From: Hydnum rufescens UP504
Taxonomy: Eukaryota > Basidiomycota > Agaricomycetes > Cantharellales > Hydnaceae
DNA: 64,000 nt
Assembly (NCBI GenBank): GCA_014904985.1
Contig: MU128952.1
Coordinates: 101,569 to 165,568 of the forward strand
Reading direction: 5' to 3'
The notes under the pieces are model-generated. The model worked only from the letters and a program-made list of their open reading frames with translations, was not told the DNA's origin and did no database searches. A program made the position numbers and the translations under genes. Shown here piece after piece: positions 22,766 through 33,954 of the stretch. The first letter of the stretch is position 1. Every line of letters starts with the position of its first letter.

Positions 22766-25700
22766 ATGGCCCCGTCTACAACGTCCAGTACGCGCGATGA
22801 GAGGATTGAGGAGCTCTTTGCGCAGCAATTCTGCGATGAGTCCCATATCCAAGCCTTTGCCCGTGCTTTATCCGCTCCAGACGAAGATCCCAATATGCCC
22901 CCAAGTCCAGAAATATCGCGCGCAACTCTGGGACCGCGCACCTCCAGTCATCAACACTTATCGAGACTTCCACAGCATGATCGAGTCCGAAAAGTCTCTG
23001 CTCTAAGTGACTTCGCCCCAATACATCAAAGGGTTACACGGTATGGAAGAACCCCATATTTTCTGTCCTCAGACGTGAACCCAAATACATCGTAGTCGCC
23101 ACGAATCTCGGAAATCTCGCTTCACCCAAGAGCCCCTGTACCAACTGTTCCGTTGGCCCCTCTTAGTATGTCTCCCGCCGTCAACACCTGCGCTTAGAGT
23201 GTGACTTTCTTCTCATGAGCATTACAGATTCTTCTCAATATATTCATCGCAGCCGAGTTCGGCCTGTATGTGCTTATTCGACAAATAGTGAATGCGTTCG
23301 AGTGGCTTTTAGCATGTGCGCATCCCTTAAATCCTAGTTTATAACCCTCAAATTTCCCGAATTGATGCTGATCTATGCGTATACTAATAGGGCGAGGTCA
23401 AAAGGCTCAAATACGTGCCCGGCTTCGAAAGGCCAAGAGTTGGGAAGAATGGAAAGACATAGCCCAAGTCATGGATGATCACCTTGGCTTTGACGAATGG
23501 AAAAAGGTGCTTGTGATCAACTCGATGACTTGATCCACGGAAATTTGACACCGATCCCGATCGTAGGACGAAGAGGATCCGTATTACGACTTTTCCCTGG
23601 TGACTTTGTTCTCATGCCTTCGCAAATCAGGGTACTGAAATACTGTACCGATGACAGGTCCGTAAAGTCCGTCGATCACTGAGGTCTTTACGGGAGAAAA
23701 ACGACGCGCACGGTCTTCTCGGCGTCCTCGAAGTTTGTGTCCGGGACAACTTTGCCGGGATAGAGAGTGCCCGACTGTATTCGGAGACGTTCATAAACAC
23801 CAAAGATTCAATTGAATGTCAGTCACATTGTGCACGTGCCCGACCAACTGACAATTCACTCTCGGTTCGCCGTAGCGTATCTGAACGAGGTGGAATCCGC
23901 ACTGAGCTATATTCGGACTTCACCAGATATCTCCCTTGAGGAAAAGCGACGGTTTTATCGTAATGCTAATCGCAATATTGGGTCTTCAGCGTTGTGTTTC
24001 TCCGGTGGCGCTAGTTTTGGTTTTTGTGGGTGGTACCCATTGAACACTCTTGAAAGACTGTCTCAACACTGGTTGTTTCTGTCGCATTAGACCATTTTGG
24101 TGTTCTTAAAGCGTTTTTAGAAGCCAACTTACTGCCTCGGGTATTCAATGGGACATCCGCTGGAGGTCTTCCGGCAGGTACGATCCACATACTCACCTTT
24201 CTACTCTTCGCGTGTCATGAACCTCGCGAGTTCTTCTATTCCTCCTTGTTTCTCTAGCCTTCGTATGCACACACACCGATGAGGAGCTGCAATTAATGGT
24301 CAGCCCTCGTCTCGCCGACCATATCACTTGCTTTGAAGAACCCTTCAGCACTACGATACCGAGGCTTTTTTCCACCGGTGCCATGTTTAACACAATAGCA
24401 TGGGCTCGAAAAGTATGTGCCTTCGCCCACGGGGGAGGCCTCACGGCTACTTCTCACTAATGTGATTTGGTGGTACTGCAGGCTACATTTTTCACACGCG
24501 GTTCTATGACCTTTCGCGAGGCTTATGAACGCACGGGAAGAGTATTGAACGTCTCTGTTATCCCTTCTGATCGACATTCGTATGTGGTCGTCTGTTTAGC
24601 TCCTGTTCGGACCAGGGCTAACGTATCCATTGTCCTCAAGCCCAACGAAACTTTTAAACTATCTTACTGCTCCAGATTGTGTGATTTGGTCCGCTATAAT
24701 AGCTTCGTCAGCCGTCCCAACCGTCCTGAGTATGTCCTTCAAAGTTGTCAGCTTTCGGACATTTCATCATCTCTGCTGCCATAGACCCGGTTGTCCTGAT
24801 GCAGAAGAACAAATTTGGCGAACTGATACCATGGAATTGGGGCAGCCGATTCAAAGATGGCAGCCTTAGGTAGGGAATCATTCATCTCAAATCGGCATGA
24901 GTAACCATGTATGTCAAACCAAGGGTCGATGTTCCAACCCAAACCCTCAATCTCCTCTTCAACGGTGCGATAATAGTTCATCTGCATTCTGGTAGAGGCC
25001 GGACTTGACGTAAACTCTGCTCCGTGGCTTAGTCAACAACGCAATCGTATCTCAGGTCAATCCTCATGTTCATCTGTTCTTCTTTGCCCCGCGGGGTTCT
25101 GCAGGGAAGCCAGTTGCCCATCGAAAGGGCAAGGGATGGAGAGGCGGATTCCTTTTGTCTGCGGCCGAACAATTCCTTAAGCTAGAACTGACCAAGAACT
25201 TCAAGGCAATTTCTCAACATTTATTTCCGATTTTTCTTGATGTCCTGAGTCCCAGGAACATTCTGCAGGTTATTCGGGATCTCGAGCTTATGCCGCAGAT
25301 ATTGGGTCAAGATTGGTCGAGCGTGTTCCTCCAACGGTTCGATGGAACGGTAACGTAAGTGTGGTTGCCTTGCTGAAATCACCTTTGGCTATAGCTGGAA
25401 AATTGACGGGCATGATTCACAGGATCCACCCGCGGAGCCGATTAAAGGCGAGAGCCTTTCATCTTGGTCTAGTTCATCATCCTCACGCGCCTGATGTGTG
25501 TTTTTTATACAGGATTTCATCCGAATCTTAAGCGATCCCGATAGAGCGGAAATGGAACGTATGCAGCACGCTGGGGAATTAGCTACATGGCCAAAGGTAC
25601 TCTAACGATATCTCTTTGCACTATACGAGGCCTAACAACGGCTCAACAGCTCCATATGGTTGAGAATCGATTCAGGATCGAGCGGGAAATATTGCGGGGA

Positions 25701-26554
25701 CGCCTTACGGTGCGGCAAGCTACCGCACGTGGCAGAGCTCCCTCTATGGAAGCGAGAGATCTCCCAGCTGCAGACAGTGACTCAGTACATGCGAGATTGC
25801 AGGCGCGGGTTGGGCATACCCCCAGTCCTCGGCCTGGGTCGCCTGCGCCCTACCTCAATGCACCACGGCGCATCAGCGACCAGTACGATCAGGATATTCA
25901 TCTTGCCGTCGAATCTGACGCGGAGAGCGGCTTTGCAAGCGGTTCTGCGCGGTTCTTTAGAAAATACAAACCGAAAGCACCATCATCCCTTCACTCTGCA
26001 TCTGCAGTGCATGATCCAAACAGGTCTGGTGATGGCTTCCATTCAAACATCGACTCAGGCGCCCGAGGGCATGATGGAGGTGAGGGGATGGAACGCGCCG
26101 GTTCCCTTTGCGTAGTTTCAGTGTCGGCACGGTATTGCACTCGGCACCTTCGACTCTGGGTCGTCTTTCATACCGCCCTCCGGACGTGGAGACCAAGCCC
26201 CCTCTACCCAATCCTCCATCACCAACGATAATATCCGCGCCAGTGCCTATGACCCCTCCGCCTTCAAATAGCTTGATATCGCGTATACGATCGACGTCGT
26301 TCCGCCGCTTTCCGGTGTTCACAACTTCGACAGCGCGAAAACCCTCGGAGGATAGCCAAGAGGACGAGGACGACGTCGACGAGGATGATGAAGATGCCGT
26401 AGTTGACGATGGAGAAGCTCCGAGGGAGTATCACTGGAGCAGTGATAGTTCTGACGTCCCTGATGGAGGATGGGAAAGTGGGAATGTGGCACTTGTTGGT
26501 GAAGCCAAGAATGGCGAAGTGTTACCTGAAGATATACCTCGGCAGGATGTATGA
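22766..26554 (+). CDS. Patatin-domain triacylglycerol lipase (TGL3/4/5 type)
   Basis: Lipid-droplet lipase of the yeast Tgl4/Tgl5 and plant SDP1 family, which releases fatty acids from storage fat. Start at 22766. Exon 1 ends with RKVSALSDFAPIHQRVTR. Next come a short hydrophobic segment (ILLNIFIAAEFGLYVLIRQ) and the conserved LGFDEWKK, VRRSLRSLREKNDARGLLGV and YSETFINTKDSIE. The patatin core has the oxyanion loop SGGASFGFYHFGV, the nucleophile motif GTSAGGL, and WARKATFFTRGSMTFREAYE. GELIPWNWGSRFKDGSL carries the catalytic Asp of the DG motif. Then come VSQVNPHVHLFFFAPRGSAG and RDLELMPQILGQDWSSVFLQ. The C-terminus is a disordered acidic and Ser/Pro-rich tail. About 14 introns; one is GC-AG (25448-25512), and a 56-nt intron near 26030-26090 resolves an apparent frame change. 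The gene looks intact. Confidence 0.93.
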
Positions 26555-27503
26555 AAGTAGGTGCTTATATTACGGTTGGAGTTATAATTATGATCCAAGG
26601 GGATCAAGTGTAGCTTAACATCATGTACAGCCCACCACCATTTGAACAATAAATTTGTGTTGCTATTTTTCAAATCTATCGTCGAGTGGGAATTTGTCAG
26701 ACATTCCTAGAGCCTCAGCTATCTATCCTCCTAGCCATTGGATGCTGTAGTGAAATTTAAAACTTGTCACTACTGTGTGTTAAACAGACTTTCGAGGCTA
26801 ATATATAGGGGTAAATAGCTATAGGGGGTGTTCAGACTGACTTTTGGTCTTTGAATTATCCTTCACTTTTTACTTGACCTTTTTTTTTCTACTTTTTCCC
26901 CAAGGGAATTGGTAGGATTGCAAAATTGAGAGCAAAGGTGTTTGTCAGAGGCAACGGTTAACTTGGACGACTGCTTGCTGTATCAGCGCTTACCACCTTG
27001 CACTATAGAGCTGGAGGTCGCCTAGACCGAGTCTAGGACCTTCGTGGAGGCAACCAGGAGCAAAGACTCGGATCTAGATAACGACCTTATCACGACGTTA
27101 TTATAATGAAACAAATGATAGGGCTTGCTCCTCGTAACTTGCCTTCCTTTTTCTCTACAATCGGGGGAGACGCAGGGCAGGCACACATTTTTTTCCTCGG
27201 GATGAGGCTCTCTTGTGCGCCGTGCCACATCAATAGTGTCCGAAATCGTTACATCACCCCATGCAGTCGGGGTGGTGCTGAGCGCTTAACCAACATGCAG
27301 CAGAAGCGCCATTATATATGCCCATCCAAGTCCTTTTCGATGATGGAGAACTTGCCAAAAACAAAAAAACATTGAGGCAAGGAGAGTTTGGAAACGAAGT
27401 TGGGGTATACATCTAGGCACAAGTTCGAACGGTCTCATGTGTCATTATGATATTGAGCGCTGCCCACCAACGCTGGAGTGCGTGGCATGAGCCATTGATA
27501 GAT
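26555..27503. other. Intergenic, about 950 bp
   Basis: Lies between the convergent 3' ends of the lipase (plus) and the C2H2 gene (minus). A T-rich tract of about 15 nt near 26879-26891 is the only notable feature. Open frames are short and not recognisable. Confidence 0.4.
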
Positions 27504-29001
27504 CTAGGATGGATATGGTGTCTCGAACCGCTCGCCGAAGTGCTCTGATAACGGAAAATTCCCGGGGCCTACATAGCTGGCCGAGCTTGGAAATGAGAGG
27601 GGGTCGTTCGCCGGCGGATCATGGATAGTCCACGGCAGGAAAGGGGTAGATAACGAAGCCCCCGGACCACATGGGTTCGCGCCCTGATTCTCGGGGGAGA
27701 AGTTGGGAGGATCCCCCTGATTATTTGATCTGTTGGTGGATCCATAGGCCGGAGCCCACGTCGTCAGAGGCAGACAAGGCGTCCCAGTCGATGCTTGGTT
27801 TTGATGCGGTGACAGTGTGTCCACTTGAGTGGCTGACATCGGACCCGCCACCTGGACAGGTGCCGGAAATCGAGAAGGGGCTATCCTCGCTGAATGGTTG
27901 ACGGTTCGGGACTGCATGAGGCCCGAAGAAGAGGATCGGACGCCGGCTTGATATCCATGTGCATACTCTTGGCGGCGATAGGGATGAAATGTGGTTGGGG
28001 AATAAATGGGCGAGTGTCGTGATGGAGAGGATAGGGCATCAAGCTGGGTTGAATCAGTTGATGACGTGGGGAAATATGATCCCAACTTCAGCATGTCCAC
28101 TGGAGAAACATGCTGGGAGCGTAATACGGGGAGTCCATAGTTTGCGGCAAGTCCTGTCGCTTGCCCGGGTTCTGGCAAGGCGTATCCAATATTTGGATGG
28201 GATGTGGAGCGGTCGGGGATCGCCGAAGTGGCGCCTAGATAACTGTTTGCATCCGGATTCGACGACGAAGGGAATGTGGAATGGCTCCCATATTCTGCGA
28301 TGGGCGGATGGGAGGCGAATTGTTGAGGTGCAGGGGGAAAATGAGTGGCATTCGTTGAGGGTCCATAGTTTTGGAGGTGGGTCGAGGAATGTGCTTGGAT
28401 GTGATCATTTATTGAGGGATCTTGGCGGTTAACGTTGGGACGAGATAAACAATGTGTCCGGTGGATCTTCAGCCCCTCTTTGGTGTAGAATCTATGAATG
28501 GCTATCCCTTCAGAACCACAGACGGTGATAAACCATGAAGCTGGGACTAGGACTGACTTGTTATTACTGCACATTTCACAAACAAATAGAGGGTCGCCAT
28601 GAGATTTCTTTTCGTGATGAGAGCGAGACGAGGAATCGGCGAGAAGAACATGGCATCCCTCTACTCGGCATTCAACTTTTATACCCAAACTGAACAAGTT
28701 CTGATCAGCAACAATATTCCCGTATAAATGAAGGAACTTGCTGTTTATTGTTTATGTGGGATTGCAGGGAACTCTTCGAAACGTATCGTTTTTTACACCC
28801 TTTGTAAGTGCAACTGAAATACGTTCTGTTCATGAATCTGAATTGAGAGGTGTGGGATATACGATGATGAAATATCTGGGCGTACCGCTCATGTTTGGGT
28901 AGGTGAATCTGCTCGTGCCTCTTCTGATCAGACTCCGTGCGAAAAACTTTACCGCAAGACGGGAATGTGCAGGCGAACTCAAGTGGCCTTCCGGGATCCA
29001 T
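27504..29001 (-). CDS. C2H2 zinc finger protein, probable transcription regulator
   Basis: Start MDPGRPLEFACTFPSCGKVF at 29001. Finger 1 is canonical: C-x4-C (CTFPSC), then 12 residues and H-x3-H (HEQIH). Finger 2, CTYKGCKKRYVSKSSLQSHI, lacks a clear second histidine. After a 38-nt intron (about 28692-28730) finger 3 reads VECRVEGCHVLLADSSSRSH with a further KKSH. A fourth element has C-x2-C (VCEMC) and, across an intron, a GLKIHRTHC end. The rest, about 300 residues, is a disordered Ser/Pro/Asn/His-rich tail without known domain, ending at 27504. A role in DNA binding is inferred from the fingers only. The paralogue or target is unknown. Confidence 0.8.
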
Positions 29002-29771
29002 AGGAGTAGTTCGCCAGGTAAATAAAGGAGAAGGAATCGAAGGGATTCGAATGGGGACCCATCTCCCCTCCCTGGAGAGGCCTCTATTTATGCGTCCCTC
29101 GTTTACTCATGAGTGGCCCCATGCATCCCGGATGGAGGTCTGAAGCCAGCGCCTCCAACCCCCGGAATGGTGTCACTTGAAGGACACTGCCGATCCCAGA
29201 AACGGATCCGGTTCGAGGCGCTCGGCCCCTTCCGAGATATCCTCTCCCAAATCTTCGTTCACTGGCCATTCACCGACCATAGAATATAGACGAAGTACGG
29301 TTTCGACGGCTATATTGCTTCAGACCTCCATCACAAAGTTTTTGGAATGCATTGCATAGGTGGCGCGCAAGCTGACTGTGCTTAGGCCACTATTATCTCG
29401 GCCACCAGGGAGTACGTAGTCTTCACCAAGCAGCCGGCTCGGTTTCCTTTACATAGCGTCTTTCAAAACGCGTCCCCTTTTCCCGGTAGAACCTCGCTGC
29501 CATATTAACGGGATGTCACGGCCATCATACAGTGGGATAGAGTACAGTACACAAATTGAGATATTGTACATAGTGTGACGAAATGAGGGAGTCAACACAT
29601 TGAGGTTCAGTCGGAGGGCCGCGGCTCGCTCCTGGGCTGTACCGGAGATAAAGATAACTTCAGCATAGTACACTTTAGAAAATGTAGTACGAATTCGCTC
29701 ACTCGGCGTGGTTGGGAGCTGGGCGCTATTTCTACACAGTCCGGCTCAACGTACAAGGATGCGGATAAATT
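29002..29771. other. Intergenic, 770 bp
   Basis: Between the 3' end of the PHAF1-like gene and the C2H2 gene start, both on the minus strand. The part near 29002 should hold the C2H2 promoter. Only short unremarkable open frames are present. Confidence 0.4.
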
Positions 29772-31681
29772 CTAGAACATCATAATGGCGAGCACATCCC
29801 CAATGTCGGTCACCTCTAGTACAGCCCCGTCGAACCCCAATAGTTCTACAAGTGCAAAAAATAAAGTCAGCAGGGGATCATGATAATGTGGGTGTTATAA
29901 AGCAGGAATGTCCATGGGGGGAACAAAGAGATGCACAACCAAGGTGCGATATTGGAAGTACCTGATGCATGCAATCCCGCATCAACCTCCGTTGGAGACA
30001 GGTAACAAAAGGGAGAGAATGTGTTCGTGAGGACGCTCAAAAAAGAGACAAGAGTGCAAGCACAAAGGTTACACATGCGAGAATTTTCGGAAGGCAATAC
30101 TTAACTGGTCACACCCCCAGGGAGGGTAGGCGCGTTTTGTGCATCCGCAGAGCGATCCAAGACCATCGATGGCGGGGCTCGATTTTCCTTCGACGATGTA
30201 AAAAGAAGTTTGATCTTGTCAATCTGTCAATGTTGCAATAGTAGTTTCAGCATGGGCATGCCTCCCACACATTAAGGGCAGTCCCACTGACTCGATCGCC
30301 CAAAGACGCTATCCGAGGAGCTGCGTACGGAGACATTGAGAAAGCCAGACCCCGAAGAGAGGGAGGGAACATGAAGTAGACATACCTTGATTGGGAGGCA
30401 AGGCTGCCGCATGGATTTCCCAGGGACAGCGTTTATATCTTTGGAATTGATATGAACCCGGCTGCATCCAAATATTTTGACCGTCCATTCAGCAGTGGAC
30501 CTGACGAAGTCAGGCAGGAAGTGAGGGACATACAACATTTGAGTGTAGGATAATTTTCCGGACTTTATGTGTCGTTCCTGACAACAGCACGTCAATACCG
30601 TGTTGAAAATAGTTGTAGAAGTCTAGAAACCAAGCACCCGTCACTAGAACGTCATTACGAAAAAAAAAAAAAAAGGTGACGTACATCCTTCATCAGGCTC
30701 CTGCGGTCCTCTTGCTGCGTGAATTGTCATCCGATCATCTTCTTTATAGAATACACGTAGAGGTGGGCCGAGATCACATAACAGATCTTCTGACGTCGTA
30801 TGTCCGATGCGGATGTATACCGGTGGAAGGGGCTGGTCGTGAGCCGTGCTATAAAAGAACAACTTCACACCTTTTCGAGGCTTACAATGAGTGTTAGAAT
30901 TGCAGTGCCGTAGATAAATTATGTCATACTACGCACGCACCTCCACAATGGCAGTGCGGAGCTCTCCGTCCATGGCAGGACATTCAGCTATTTCACCCAT
31001 AGTATCTCCGGCCTCTTTGCTACGCTGGCAGATCACAACACGCTTGACCTCCGCATTCCTATCCGCGTGAACGCCCGTGACAGTAGCAATAGTAGGTGGG
31101 GACCCTGAGATGGATCGAGAGGCAATACCACCTGGAGTGCTTCCATCTTCGTCAAAACCAAACCAAATACCAGGGAAGCTGAGAGTGTCTCCAGGATAAG
31201 TCGGGCCAAATATCTTGTTAACGGATGCACGACGAAGCACGGTGTTTGGTGACGATAAGACAACTGTTTCTTTCACAACTCCAGGCCCGGCCGTCTGTCC
31301 CACGCCGTTCAGGGTATCCCCATGTTGAGAATATCGAAGCGTTAGTGTCGTCGGGGCGGTGCTGTTCGGTAGATGGCGGAGTCGACGAACAGATATTGTG
31401 TGCAATCGCTGGGCGAGAGGAGAAAATAGGAGGTCGATGTGGGGGCGGAGGTGGAGGATAATTGGAGACGTGCTAGGATTGTGGTTGTCATATTTGACAT
31501 CTATATGTGGATAACGGGTCTTATCTTCCCGCAGGAGGTCGATAACGTTCCACAACGATGCCCCTGAAATGGCGAATTATAGCCTCAGAGAAGTAACTAT
31601 TTTACCACAGGGAAGTCATATACCTAGCTCGAAAACACCCAATCCCTGACCAGGCCGCAGCTCCAGATCCAGCAGACTCAT
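29772..31681 (-). CDS. PHAF1/UPF0183 family protein
   Basis: Homologue of the conserved eukaryotic C16orf70/PHAF1 family, linked in animals to phagophore/autophagy membranes; the fungal role is not established. Start MSLLDLELRPGQGLGVFELG at 31681. After one intron: SLWNVIDLLREDKTRYPHID, then LFSPLAQRLHTISVRRL and GPTYPGDTLSFPGIWFGFDE. The next exon has HTTSEDLLCDLGPPLRVFYK, matching the conserved G-x-T-x-x-D-x-L-C-x-L-G-P-P block. Then come FYNYFQHGIDVLLSGTTHKV and YQFQRYKRCPWEIHAAALPP. The last exons end ELLGFDGAVLEVTDIGDVLA and stop at 29772. The junction after ALPPNQ (about 30390) is not resolved. A 15-base A run at 30660-30674 lies within an intron. The start is 104 bp from the divergent alpha-tubulin start. 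Confidence 0.88.
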
Positions 31682-31785
31682 GGTGGCGTAAGTTGAACCA
31701 AACGCGACCTGGCGCGCGTGTTTGCCCTTCGGAATATTCCGAAGTCAGTTCTTCCCTTCTCCCCCACCTTCTCCGACCTCGAATC
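31682..31785. promoter_or_regulatory. Shared 104-bp promoter, PHAF1-like (minus) and alpha-tubulin (plus)
   Basis: Only 104 bp separate the two start codons, so both transcripts must start inside or very near this segment. It contains a pyrimidine-rich tract on the plus strand (cttcccttctcccccacctt, 31751-31770) just upstream of the tubulin start, a common feature of highly expressed fungal genes, and a GC-rich part near 31700-31730. No TATA box is visible. Confidence 0.7.
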
Positions 31786-33954
31786 ATGCGTGAAGTCATC
31801 TCCCTGCATGTTGGGCAAGCCGGAGTCCAGATTGGAAACGCCTGCTGTATGTGCGGCTACTTCTTTCAGTGCTTTCTTGTGCTTTCTTCGGTAGCATGAT
31901 CAAGTGACCATGGTGGCTGATCGCGCGTTATTTTTCCACGTCCAGGGGAGCTATACACTATCGAACACGGCCTGAACGTGAGTGATCTAATCTAGTGCAA
32001 GATCTCGTTCGGGGAGGGGTCCAGGCGTTCACGTGCGAGTTTTTGCCCGATCTTGACGCCTCTGACAGTACCCTCCCTGTGCAATTGCATTTTCCGTGCA
32101 TATTCTAATGCTTCTTCGTAGCCCGATGGTCGTCTAGTGGAAGGGTCACCCTCGCATTCTGATAGCGGATTCTCCACTTTCTTCTCTGAGACTAACTCTG
32201 GGAAGCATGTCCCCAGGGCACTATACATCGATCTGGAACCCAACGTCATCGATGAGGTCAGGACAGGCGTGTACCGTGGTCTCTTTCACCCCGAGACTCT
32301 TGTAAATGGGAAGGAGGACGCAGCGAACAATTGTGCGTCTCTTACCCATGTCGGGCAACCATCGCTCTAACGGCCAATTTCGTGTCTAGACGCTCGTGGA
32401 CACTATACTGTCGGAAAGGAATTGATTGATACAGTGCTGGACCGCATTCGGCGGCTGGCGGATAACTGCTCTGGTCTTCAGGGCTTCTTCACGTTCCACT
32501 CCTTTGGAGGTGGAACTGGGTCCGGTTTCGTACGTCTCACTCAGCACACCCCATGAGGCCTATTCCCATCTGAAGTCTTGCGGCGTTAAGGGTGCTCTCC
32601 TGCTAGAACGCTTGTCGACAGACTACGGCAAAAAGTCCAAGCTCGAGTTTTCGGTCTACCCGGCCCCAAAAATGTCCAGCTCTGTCGTAGAACCGTATAA
32701 CAGTATCTTGACTACACACACAACGCTTGAGCACTCTGACTGCTCATTCATGGTCTGTTGATTCTATGATTTTCTCTCACGAAAGATTAACGCTTACCTT
32801 GTTTGTTTCCTTAGGTTGATAATGAGGCAATTTATGAAATCTGCAAGAGGAACCTTGGCGTTGCAGCCCCTGGATTCACCAATCTCAACCGGATTATTGC
32901 TCAAGTTGTCTCTAGCGTAACAGCGTCGCTGCGCTTCGATGGCAGTCTTAACGTGGATCTCAATGAGTTCCAAACGAATCTCGTGCCGTGCGTCGTGATC
33001 CGGCTGACGGTTTGTTGGGCTATGTTCATTAATAAACCCCCAATTTTTCAGCTTCCCTCGAATCCACTTCCCGTTGGCAACCTACGCTCCTATTATCTCC
33101 GCCGAGAAGGCCTTCCACGAGCAGAACTCGGTGGCTGAGATGACGTTCTCGTGCTTTGAGTCTGGGAACCAGATGGCAAGTCCTACTCCGCAGCTCTAAC
33201 CTTATTGACCACTCGATTGACCTTGAAATTGATGTCTTCAGGTCAAATGTGACCCACGCGATGGGAAATACAGTGCGTATGATCCCCCATATTGTCCCTT
33301 TCAATGCTGAGGTGTTTAAGTGACCTACTCCAGTGGCCTGCTGTCTGTTGTACCGTGGTGATGTTGTACCGAAGGATGTGCAAGCCGCAGTCAGCACAAT
33401 TAAGACGAAACGAACAATTCAATTTGTGGATTGGTGCCCTACTGGGTACGATTTGCATTTTCGTGTCTTTGCCCTGGACTATATAGATTTTCACGTCTTG
33501 CTGATCTTTAAAGCTTCAAACTTGGGATCTGCAACGAGCCCCCAGCCCTCGTCCCTGGTGGTGACTTAGCCAAGGTTTCCCGCAGTCTGTGCATGTTGTC
33601 GAAGTAGGTGTCTCATCTGTTTATGGAGGTATGGCTTTCGATCCCGTGGCTCAATTTGGTGATTCCTCTTCGTAGCACAACCGCGATTTCCTCTGCGTGG
33701 AGCAGGTTGGACCATAAATTCGATCTTCTATACTCCAAGCGTGCCTTCGTGCACTGGTACGTGGGTGAAGGTATGGAAGAGGGTGAATTCTCTGAAGCCC
33801 GTGAGGATCTCGCCGCTTTGGAGAAGGATTATGAAGAGGCACGTGTTATCGACACTTCTAAATACCCTTAGCGTCGGTGACAAGTTCTAACCATTTTTCT
33901 TCTGCGTAGGTCGGTATCGATTCGGCTGACGCTGAGGATGCGGCAGAATACTAG
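31786..33954 (+). CDS. Alpha-tubulin, divergent isotype
   Basis: Structural GTP-binding subunit of microtubules. Start [20 protein letters not shown] at 31786, then [31 protein letters not shown], the luminal-loop Lys in [19 protein letters not shown], and the GTP-binding signature [21 protein letters not shown] carries the alpha-specific Glu that triggers GTP hydrolysis on beta-tubulin. [20 protein letters not shown] and the C-terminus EDAAEY with terminal Tyr follow; stop at 33954. About 450 residues, normal. Around ten introns, all in frame; the last is GC-AG (from 33839). Several usually invariant alpha-tubulin stretches differ ([38 protein letters not shown]), so this is probably a fast-evolving second isotype rather than the main gene. 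Confidence 0.97.

Noticed and set aside
23041..23095. Apparent frame change after lipase exon 1
   Set aside because: Using the acceptor at 23095 (cgtag) instead of the earlier cctcag gives a clean join to the RWPLL segment.
26090..26115. Apparent frameshift in the lipase C-terminal tail
   Set aside because: A 56-nt intron (gtgatg...gtgag) restores the frame without any sequence error.
30660..30674. A15 run as a retroelement or processed-gene tail
   Set aside because: It lies in an intron position of the PHAF1-like gene, with no target-site duplication or reverse-transcribed sequence beside it.
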